64,000 bases of DNA, from NCBI RefSeq assembly GCF_013112245.1, contig NZ_WVRN01000001.1, positions 165,001 through 229,000 of the forward strand, in the 5' to 3' direction. The notes under the pieces are model-generated. The model was given only the letters and a program-made list of their open reading frames with translations. It was not told the DNA's origin and ran no database searches. Shown here in pieces: positions 57,774 through 64,000 of the stretch. This DNA is from Ruegeria sp. HKCCD4315 (GTDB taxonomy: Bacteria > Pseudomonadota > Alphaproteobacteria > Rhodobacterales > Rhodobacteraceae). A program made the translations under genes and the position numbers. Position 1 is the first letter of the stretch. Every line of letters starts with the position of its first letter.

Positions 57774-58946
57774 TCACTGACCAATCTGCTGGTCCGTGTC
57801 AGCCGTGCGTTTGATTGACATGAGAGTCAGTGGCGGCCCCAACACCTCGAAGGCCACAGTACTGGCTAGAGTAAAGGCCATGATCGACGCGGCCCAATGC
57901 GGAAACTGCTCTCCGGCTACAAGGGCCATACCTACCGCGACACCAGCCTGTGGCAACAAAGCGGGACCGTACCAGCGGGTCTGACGGCGAGGCAGGCCGC
58001 CCAGTTTTGCTCCGCAGTAACCTCCGACAAGGCGGGCCACGGCACGTAAGAATAGGAAAAGAGCACCAGCCCAGCCCATCAAACCGAAGGCTTCAACTTC
58101 CAACGTGGCGCCAGCCAAAAGGAAGAACAGGATCATGAATGGCCACTGAATGTGCTCGATCTCATGAAAAGCACGGTCGTGATGGCGGGCAAGATTCCCA
58201 ATCACTGCGCCGACAACCATGCCTGCTACTAGAAATGAAACCTGCAGCCAAAGCGCGAGACCCGCTGTAAGAAAGACGATGCCCACTGCTTCTGCCTGCA
58301 TTGGCTCTCCCGGTTTCAAACGGCCGGTTAGGTAAGCGGACGGAACGCCCAAGGTGACACCCAAAACAATGGCGCCTCCGAAATCCCACATCGCTGCGGC
58401 GGTGATGCTGGCCCAACCATCCGAATGACCGGCCAGAACCAGGGCGATGCTGAAAACGATCAGACCCCAAGCGTCATCAATTGCGACGACGCCCTTTAAT
58501 GTCTCGGTAAAGCTGTTAGACACCCCAGATTGTTTGATCACATCAGTTATGGCGGCCGGAGCCGTAGCTGTGGCAATTGCCGCCAACACCAATGCCAATC
58601 CAAACGGCATACCAATTGCGGTCAATCCAGCAGACACGATAACAAGGGTTGCAACCACGATTGAAATCGAAATCGTCAGAATGGCCCGGCCATGTCGAAC
58701 CAGGTTCTCGCGGGTCAAAGATCCGCCAAGAAGGAACGCGACCATCGTCAAAGCCACAATGGAAATCTCGTCGAACCACATGGCAACGTCGAGTGGGATT
58801 AGCCCCATTCCGGCGTTCCCGGCGATCAGACCGAGGAACAGTAAGGTTGTAACACGAGGAAGATGCGTGGCCCGGCCTAGTTGGTCGGCCGCCAATCCGG
58901 CAAGAAAGAGAACACCAAGAGTAATCAGAAAGCCGGCAATGTGCAT
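57774..58946 (-). CDS. CPA2-family cation/proton antiporter, KefB-like
   Basis: A 390-residue membrane protein with 11-13 spans in the Na+/H+ or K+/H+ exchanger group (LFLAGLAADQLGRATHLPRV at the start; ATATAPAAITDVIKQSG near residue 127 and GVVAIDDAWGLIVFS near 152 are ion-site segments with the conserved Asp pair). The regulatory nucleotide-binding domain of KefB is absent. Role: export of cations against protons under salt, pH or electrophile stress. Confidence 0.9.
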   Translation of the reverse strand: MHIAGFLITLGVLFLAGLAADQLGRATHLPRVTTLLFLGLIAGNAGMGLIPLDVAMWFDEISIVALTMVAFLLGGSLTRENLVRHGRAILTISISIVVATLVIVSAGLTAIGMPFGLALVLAAIATATAPAAITDVIKQSGVSNSFTETLKGVVAIDDAWGLIVFSIALVLAGHSDGWASITAAAMWDFGGAIVLGVTLGVPSAYLTGRLKPGEPMQAEAVGIVFLTAGLALWLQVSFLVAGMVVGAVIGNLARHHDRAFHEIEHIQWPFMILFFLLAGATLEVEAFGLMGWAGALFLFLRAVARLVGGYCGAKLGGLPRRQTRWYGPALLPQAGVAVGMALVAGEQFPHWAASIMAFTLASTVAFEVLGPPLTLMSIKRTADTDQQIGQ

Positions 58947-59146
58947 AGAAATCCAAACGTTAAGTTCTTGTCTAGACTACTCTAACTCCAACGCTGCCCT
59001 CTAGGAACCGATGTCGGAGAGAATGCGAGTGTCCCGTTGCGGCCTATGCCGAGGGTAATAAAAATAAGGGATTTTGATCTGTATTAAGGCGAAAGCGCGC
59101 CGCAGGTGGCACAATAGCCTATTCAGGGAATGAGGAGGATTTTTCG

Positions 59147-59596
59147 ATGCCGACAAAGAAATCTAACACAAATAGCCCGACCTCACTTTTGGATGTTTTC
59201 AAGCAAATGCAGCCACCCATGTCTGGCAATCCGGCCTTCGGTGCCCAGATCGAACAATTTTGGGACGCGCAAGAAAAATTGCTCGAAGAAACAGAGGTCT
59301 TTGCGCAGCATTGGTTCGAACGGCGTCATGAGGCGGTCCGGACGGCTCTAAAAGCTGCACGCAATGTGTCTTCCACGAACCCGTCCGATCCCTCTAAAGC
59401 CTTTCAGAGCATGGCGGAGTGGCAGCGCCATTCGGCGGAGCGGTTGGTTGCTGACGCTCAGGAATGGTTCGAAACCGTGTCCCGCTGTGCATCTTATGTC
59501 GCTGAAACCGAAGCTGAAGCTGTTGAGAAAACAGTTGATGATGTTGTAGCCGCTACAAAGAGCGCGGGGAAATCTTCAAAGTCCGAGCCTGTATAG
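59147..59596 (+). CDS. phasin-like protein
   Basis: A 149-residue, highly charged, helical protein with the phasin pattern: IEQFWDAQEKLLEETEVFAQHWFERRHEAV (read in parts), AMAEWQRHSAERLVADAQEW-like segment, and an Ala/Lys/Ser tail. Phasins coat polyhydroxyalkanoate granules; no synthase or depolymerase gene is in view. AGGAGG precedes the ATG. Next to the second universal stress protein gene. Confidence 0.72.
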   Translation: MPTKKSNTNSPTSLLDVFKQMQPPMSGNPAFGAQIEQFWDAQEKLLEETEVFAQHWFERRHEAVRTALKAARNVSSTNPSDPSKAFQSMAEWQRHSAERLVADAQEWFETVSRCASYVAETEAEAVEKTVDDVVAATKSAGKSSKSEPV

Positions 59597-59653
59597 ATTT
59601 CCTGCTGCCGAGGAACCAAACTGGAATCATCGGAGCAGTAGATAGGAGGTCAA

Positions 59654-60061
59654 ATGTACAAGAATATCCTGATCCCGGTTGCTCTGGACCAAGAACACGA
59701 CACACAAGCGTCGTTTGAAGCCGCGCGCCAATTGGCTGATGCGGACGCTGTATTCACCGTGATACACGTCCAAGAACCAATTCCGGCGTATGTAGGGTCT
59801 CAAATTCCCAGCGAATTACTTGCCAATACGCGGCATGAAATCTTGGAAAACCTGCATCAAACTGCTTCTGAAATTCCAGGCGCGAAGGCTCGGCTCATCT
59901 CTGGGCACGCGGGTAGGGCTATTGTCGATTTCGCAAATGAGAGCGACGCGGATTGCATCGTCTTGGCTTCGCACAAGCCTGGTTTTGAGGACATATTTTT
60001 AGGTTCCACTGCGAACAGAGTCGTGCACCACGCCAAGTGTTCGGTTCACGTAATTCGGTGA
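59654..60061 (+). CDS. universal stress protein UspA family
   Basis: A 135-residue single-domain Usp. It begins MYKNILIPVALDQEHD, with the nucleotide-binding glycine loop in LISGHAGRAIVDFA and the tail LGSTANRVVHHAKCSVHVIR, the ATP-binding G-2x-G-9x-G(S/T) area. GGAGGT is seven bases before the ATG. The last gene before the tRNA-like repeats at 60336. Confidence 0.92.
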   Translation: MYKNILIPVALDQEHDTQASFEAARQLADADAVFTVIHVQEPIPAYVGSQIPSELLANTRHEILENLHQTASEIPGAKARLISGHAGRAIVDFANESDADCIVLASHKPGFEDIFLGSTANRVVHHAKCSVHVIR

Positions 60062-60335
60062 TCCAATGTTAGCGGGGTGGCTTCCTTTTTGAGTGGCCCC
60101 TACTTAGTGAGCCAAATCCAATCGAGAGGATTGACCGCTGAGCCAAAGAACCCTTGGACTGCAGCTTGCCTGCGGTTTCGAATTTATTAGAACGCTGGAT
60201 TTCTTTAGTGTGAAGAGCGGTTGCTGGTCGGTCGCTTGGAGGCTTTCGACACTTGGGTTGCTTCGGAGCCTCAGATTGTGTTTCGAGATGTAGTCTACTT
60301 TCCTTTTCTTCGAAGGACGGTTGTGCGATGAAGGC

Positions 60336-60357
60336 CAAATCCTGCTCCCGCAACCAG
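60336..60357 (+). repeat. copy of the tRNA-fMet 3' end (candidate attachment site)
   Basis: Twenty-two bases equal to 3671-3692 (the T-arm/acceptor 3' end of tRNA-fMet plus one base) except for one A to G change, in the same orientation. The match starts CAAATCCT and ends CCCGCAACCAG. The bases to the left do not match the tRNA, so it is a partial copy, as expected of an att site left by integration at the tRNA 3' end. The surrounding 60062-60546 holds no gene. Confidence 0.85.
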
Positions 60358-60448
60358 TGTCGGAAAATCCCAACACAGACCGGTCAAACTACAATTGATC
60401 CACAAAATCAATTGCTCGAAGCCTTAACATCCGCAGGATCAAAACCAA

Positions 60449-60489
60449 AAGGTCAGAGGTTCATATCCTACTCCTCCTACTCCCGTAAA
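60449..60489 (+). repeat. second, decayed copy of the tRNA-fMet 3' end
   Basis: Aligned to 3659-3690 it keeps GGTC, AGGTTCA, ATCCTACTC and then CCG, with four single differences and an extra CTCCTACTC-like duplication before the acceptor end. It is in the same orientation and 113 bases beyond the first copy. It may be the end of an earlier integration event. Confidence 0.65.
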
Positions 60490-60546
60490 CGCTTGGCTCG
60501 AACACACAATCAAACCGACGGGTCAAACACCTTACCCGTTGTTGTT

Positions 60547-62142
60547 TCAGGCATCCGCTCTTATCAAATCACTGGCCTTTTCGCCGATCATGATGGCTGG
60601 CGCATTGGTGTTACCACTGACGATTTCCGGCATGATCGAGCAGTCGGCCACACGTAAGTTGGCTATGCCGTGTACTTTTAGTTTTGCATCTACGACTGAT
60701 GCTTCGGTGCTTCCCATCGCGCAAGTGCCGGTAGGATGATAGATTGATGCGGTGTTTGACCTTACCCAGTCCAGCGTGCCTTCGTAGTCGTCGGAACTCA
60801 GCTGAGCCGTTGGCCGAAACTCCTCTGATATTTTCGAGGCTAAAGGATTCTGTTTGGCTATTCTGCGCGCGATGTTCACCCCGTCAACAATGGTTCGGCA
60901 ATCCGTTTCAGTGGACAGATAGTTCGGTTTTATTTTGAGATGTTTAGTCGGATCCGGACCGTTCAAACAAAGCTCTCCCCGGCTTTCCGGGCGCAGTTGG
61001 CAGACCGACATGGTGAAGGCTGAAAACGGATGAACACCCTCGCCGGGGCTGTCAGCGGACCAAGGCTGGACGTGAAACTGGATATCGGGCGTTTCTACAT
61101 CTGGCCGGGTTTTCATGAAACCGGTGGCAAGGCTGGCCGCCATGGTCATAGGACCTGCACGGAACAATGCGTATTTCAGGGCGATGCGCGCCTGATTAAA
61201 AAGGCTGCGGACTTCATCATTCAGCGTCGGCTCATTGCATTTGAATACTAGCCGGGCCTGCAAGTGGTCCTGTAGCCCTTTTCCGACACCCGTCAGGGCG
61301 TGCAGCGGCTCGACGCCATTTTCCTTTAGGTGGTCTGGGTCTCCGATCCCTGAAAGCATCAGGATCTGTGGCGAGTTAATCGCTCCGCCGGACAGGATGA
61401 TTTCACGTCGGACTGTCAGGGTCTTCTCAACGCCGGAACGATCCCGGTAAACCAGACCGGTTGCCTTTTTCCCTTCCAGAACCACGCGCGTTACCAGAGC
61501 GTTCGTAATGATGTTCAGGTTTTGTCGATCCCGAATGGGTTTCAGATAGGCAACGGCAGCACTGCACCGGCGGCCATTGCGGGTTGTCAGTTGGAAATAG
61601 CCGACGCCTTCTTGCTCGGCCCCATTGTAATCGGGGTTGAAAGGATAACCTGCCGCTTGCGCCGCCGCGACCCAGGCGTCGCAAATCGGGCGCTGAATGC
61701 GCATGTTGGACACCGAAAGCGGCCCGCCCACACCGTGAAACTCATCCTCGCCGCGTTCCTGATCTTCGCAGCGTTTGAACAGCGGTAGCACATCGTCCCA
61801 GCCCCAGCCCTCGTTTCCCATCTGCCGCCAGCGGTCATAGTCCTCTTTCTGCCCGCGCACGTAGAGCAACCCGTTTAGAGAGGACGACCCACCCAGCACC
61901 TTGCCGCGCGGCCAATCGATGGATCGACCGTTCAGACCTGGGTCAGGCTCGGTGCGGTAACACCAGTCGACCGAGGGGTTGTGCATGGTTTTGAAGTAAC
62001 CAACAGGAATGTGAATCCACGGGTTGGTATCGCGGCCACCTGCTTCTAGCAGTGCGACAGTCGTGTTGGGATCAGCGCTTAGCCGATTGGCGATAACACA
62101 GCCCGACGACCCCGCGCCAACAACCGCATAATCCACCTCCAT
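60547..62142 (-). CDS. GMC oxidoreductase, choline-dehydrogenase-like
   Basis: A 531-residue FAD enzyme of the BetA group. FAD motif GAGSSGCV is at residues 9-16, the GMC signature PRGKVLGGSSSLNG near 79-92, and the catalytic pair is H469 (YHPTGTCAMG) and N513 (NTNAPA). It is divergent from a TRAP solute-binding gene, with a palindrome between, so it probably oxidises the alcohol taken up by that transporter. No Tat motif, so cytoplasmic. A third, different GMC enzyme in this window. Confidence 0.9.
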   Translation of the reverse strand: MEVDYAVVGAGSSGCVIANRLSADPNTTVALLEAGGRDTNPWIHIPVGYFKTMHNPSVDWCYRTEPDPGLNGRSIDWPRGKVLGGSSSLNGLLYVRGQKEDYDRWRQMGNEGWGWDDVLPLFKRCEDQERGEDEFHGVGGPLSVSNMRIQRPICDAWVAAAQAAGYPFNPDYNGAEQEGVGYFQLTTRNGRRCSAAVAYLKPIRDRQNLNIITNALVTRVVLEGKKATGLVYRDRSGVEKTLTVRREIILSGGAINSPQILMLSGIGDPDHLKENGVEPLHALTGVGKGLQDHLQARLVFKCNEPTLNDEVRSLFNQARIALKYALFRAGPMTMAASLATGFMKTRPDVETPDIQFHVQPWSADSPGEGVHPFSAFTMSVCQLRPESRGELCLNGPDPTKHLKIKPNYLSTETDCRTIVDGVNIARRIAKQNPLASKISEEFRPTAQLSSDDYEGTLDWVRSNTASIYHPTGTCAMGSTEASVVDAKLKVHGIANLRVADCSIMPEIVSGNTNAPAIMIGEKASDLIRADA

Positions 62143-62205
62143 GACTGCCTCCTCCCAATGTCGCTGAAAAAAACTCTATGCAAGTTGATCGAATTATACT
62201 AGCAT

Positions 62206-62220
62206 TTTTTGATACAAAAA
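62206..62220. promoter_or_regulatory. palindrome between GMC and TRAP genes
   Basis: TTTTTG-ATA-CAAAAA, a perfect AT-rich dyad in the 109-base divergent region, 32 bases before the TRAP binding-protein start. It resembles sites bound by GntR-type repressors, but no such regulator gene is in the window. Confidence 0.5.
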
Positions 62221-62251
62221 GTCTCAATAATTGCGATCAGGGAGGTAAGCA

Positions 62252-63490
62252 ATGGAGATCGGTAAGAAACTGAGTGGGATTTCGCGGCGGGATTTCTTCC
62301 GCGTGGCAGGTCGTTACGGCATGAGTTCGACTCTGCTGGCAGCAGGCGGGTTCGGTGGGGTGATGAGCTTGGCAAACCTGGCGCAAGCAGCTGAATCCAC
62401 GTACGAAAAACGGTTTTCGAAAGAGCCCAAACACACGCTTAAGTTTGGCGCTTCAGGCTTTAATACTCGCAACCTTCTGATCGAACGCGCCGGAGCTATC
62501 GAGTTTGCGCGCGATCTGGAAGAACGAACAGATGGTGAGATTCGGATCGAGTTTATCGGCGACAATCAGATCTGTGGACAGCTCAGCTGTGTTGAGAAAA
62601 CCCAGCAGGGAATCGTCGATATATACGCTGCTTCGACCCAAAACTCGGCTGGTGGCGCGCCTTACCTGAACGTGCTGGACTACGCCTATATGTTCCCAAG
62701 CCGTGCGGCGCAGTACCATTTCTTCTACAGCCCTGCGAGCCAACGCATTCTCCGCGAACCCCTGGAGAAACGGCATGGGCTGAAGTTCCTCTTTACCCAT
62801 TGCGAACTGCGTGGCCTGCAAATGGGCTCAACCTTTGCCGATAAGCCTACGGTGACCAAGCTGGAAGAGTTGTTCGGCACCAAGAACCGCGTGACCGGCA
62901 CGCAGTTGGGCCGGATCGCAATGCAGTTGCTGAACCTGAACCCGGTTCCGGTGGCCTGGGAAGAGACGCTGGATGCGCTGAAAACCGGTCTGATTGACGG
63001 GGCTGAAACTTGGGCCTCCGCCGTGGCTTACGCCAATATGGCACCGGTGGTTTCGCAGTCGGTGAACCTGAAGTTCTTCTGTGGCACCGAGCATACGTCG
63101 ATGTCGGCCAAGGTCTTCGACGGCCTCGGGGGCGAGTTGCAGGACGCAGTGATGGAGTCTTCCTACTTCACTCAGGCGTTGATCCAAGGTGCGAATGAGG
63201 CCGCGTTGTTGAACACTGTTGGCTTCTCGGAGCCGCAGCTTCCCAACACGATCTTTGCCGAAAACGGTGTCCGCCCGGCCTTCCTGCCGGACGATCAGAT
63301 CAAACTGGCCGAAGAGATGTGCGCACCGAACTATAACCCTGAACCTTGGGCGCAGTGGCGTGAACGCCTGAACAAATGGGCGGGCGGCATCGATACGTAT
63401 CAGGAAATCTACGACATCGCGCGTGAAATTCCGGCTGACACCCTGCCAGAAAACGTAGAGCCGCGCCGTTGGTGGATGGGCCAAGCCTGA
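62252..63490 (+). CDS. TRAP transporter substrate-binding protein (DctP family)
   Basis: A 412-residue periplasmic binding protein of the DctP family with a twin-arginine signal (ISRRDFFRVAGR, about residues 10-21; cleavage near AQA-AE at 47-49). LFGTKNRVTGTQLGR and GLIDGAETWASA are typical helix and ligand-arm segments. GGGAGG precedes the ATG. It is followed by a stem-loop and the small TRAP permease. The divergent GMC enzyme suggests a polyol, choline-like or other alcohol substrate. Confidence 0.92.
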   Translation: MEIGKKLSGISRRDFFRVAGRYGMSSTLLAAGGFGGVMSLANLAQAAESTYEKRFSKEPKHTLKFGASGFNTRNLLIERAGAIEFARDLEERTDGEIRIEFIGDNQICGQLSCVEKTQQGIVDIYAASTQNSAGGAPYLNVLDYAYMFPSRAAQYHFFYSPASQRILREPLEKRHGLKFLFTHCELRGLQMGSTFADKPTVTKLEELFGTKNRVTGTQLGRIAMQLLNLNPVPVAWEETLDALKTGLIDGAETWASAVAYANMAPVVSQSVNLKFFCGTEHTSMSAKVFDGLGGELQDAVMESSYFTQALIQGANEAALLNTVGFSEPQLPNTIFAENGVRPAFLPDDQIKLAEEMCAPNYNPEPWAQWRERLNKWAGGIDTYQEIYDIAREIPADTLPENVEPRRWWMGQA

Positions 63491-63502
63491 TAAGCTGATG
63501 TG

Positions 63503-63525
63503 AACCGGCCCCAAACGGGCCGGTT
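63503..63525 (+). promoter_or_regulatory. stem-loop between TRAP binding-protein and permease genes
   Basis: A perfect nine-base stem AACCGGCCC with GGGCCGGTT and a five-base loop, 13 bases after the binding-protein stop. Third hairpin of this kind between a solute-binding and a permease gene in the window. Confidence 0.7.
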
Positions 63526-63557
63526 CCAAAAACACACCGACTGGGAGGACGGGGTAC

Positions 63558-64000
63558 ATGTCGTTATGGGCAGACATAGGCGCGATCTTCAGCGCCTTTC
63601 TCAGCCAGGATTCGTTCGAGATTCAATCCGCTCTGGAATCTGACGCTGCTTGGGTTTTTGGTGCAGTCGTCTCGGCACTTGGCGGTTTTCTGGTCATGTT
63701 GCTCTATAGAAAGGTGCCCTTCATAGAACGTCATTTGGAACGATCAGTGATGGTTTATTCCTATCTTGCCATTGCACTGATCATCTTCTGGGGTGTGATC
63801 GACCGCTTCGTGTTCAATGATCAAGAACCATGGTCGACGACCATTCCGCCATTGCTGTTTATGGTCATGGCTTGGTTTGGCGCATCTTACAACGTACGCC
63901 TTCGTACGCACTTGAGCTTTAGCGAATTCCGCACCGCAATGCCGAGGGCAGGGCAACTCGCTTGCCTGATCCTTGATGCGGTTTTGTGGTTTATTTTTGC
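63558..64000 (+). CDS. TRAP transporter small permease (DctQ family), partial
   Basis: A frame open to the end of the window (147 codons so far). It starts at ATG 63558 after GGGAGG. At least three hydrophobic segments are visible (about residues 32-48, 66-84 and 97-110), with FGASYNVRLRTHLS near 111-124, the usual DctQ loop segment. It should form the membrane complex with a large DctM permease that lies beyond the window. Confidence 0.85.
   Translation, partial: MSLWADIGAIFSAFLSQDSFEIQSALESDAAWVFGAVVSALGGFLVMLLYRKVPFIERHLERSVMVYSYLAIALIIFWGVIDRFVFNDQEPWSTTIPPLLFMVMAWFGASYNVRLRTHLSFSEFRTAMPRAGQLACLILDAVLWFIF

Larger units (their letters stand above)
60062..60546. other. intergenic stretch with tRNA-like repeats
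   Basis: No gene is supported in these 485 bases. Apart from the two tRNA-fMet 3'-end copies there is no recognisable structure. The stretch is the proposed right border of the genomic island. Confidence 0.6.

Overview
The window looks like chromosome of a marine alphaproteobacterium of the Roseobacter group (Rhodobacteraceae). The evidence is the rRNA operon order 23S-5S-initiator tRNA, the density of ABC and TRAP uptake systems, the many GMC/choline-dehydrogenase-like oxidoreductases, and close matches by eye to the protein families usual in that group. Species cannot be named from the sequence alone. No database was searched; all family calls are from reading the translations.

Layout. (1) 1-3746: end of an rRNA operon (internal spacer, 23S, 5S, tRNA-fMet, terminator). 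(2) 3648-4689: two gene remnants joined at their cut ends, the C-terminal part of a large serine recombinase that reads into the tRNA and the C-terminal part of a TauD-type dioxygenase. (3) 4852-20411: a tightly packed 14-gene catabolic operon starting behind two identical LacI-type operators and ending with its own LacI regulator. It encodes a sugar-type ABC importer, a Gfo/Idh/MocA oxidoreductase, two GMC oxidoreductases, an SDR, a Dabb protein, a DUF993 protein, and a CoA-transferase/enoyl-CoA hydratase/aldehyde dehydrogenase module. (4) 20497-21204: a dead IS6-family transposase. (5) 21534-25256: a three-gene cupin/amine oxidase/TetR operon with a clear operator, and a class III cyclase. 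(6) 25690-41568: a proC remnant, then a peptide/ester catabolic region: CocE-type hydrolase, two XRE-cupin regulators, a trimethylamine-dehydrogenase-like flavoprotein, a Dpp-type ABC importer, a second CocE-type hydrolase, an alpha/beta hydrolase and an M81 (MlrC) peptidase. (7) 41794-45510: a hydrolase/LysR divergent pair, a broken cyclase-TPR gene and a tyrosine recombinase remnant. (8) 46099-60061: a stress and membrane-homeostasis region (two universal stress proteins, flavodoxin, ferric-reductase-like protein, Hsp20, FHA-linked trypsin-like protease, transporters, cytochrome c, KefB-type antiporter, phasin-like protein). (9) 60336-60489: two copies of the tRNA-fMet 3' end. (10) 60547-64000: a GMC oxidoreductase divergent from a TRAP uptake system that runs off the window.

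The most notable structural signal is that the 3' end of tRNA-fMet (3671-3692) recurs at 60336-60357 with one mismatch in 22 bases, and again in a more decayed form at 60449-60489. With the recombinase remnant lying against the tRNA, this suggests that about 56.7 kb is an old genomic island (or stacked islands) at tRNA-fMet. Four broken genes and an insertion-sequence relic inside it fit a long history of insertion and decay. The two best candidates for undescribed biology are the LacI-controlled operon and the XRE-cupin/Dpp/CocE/M81 cluster; both have a coherent gene set but no substrate that can be read from sequence.
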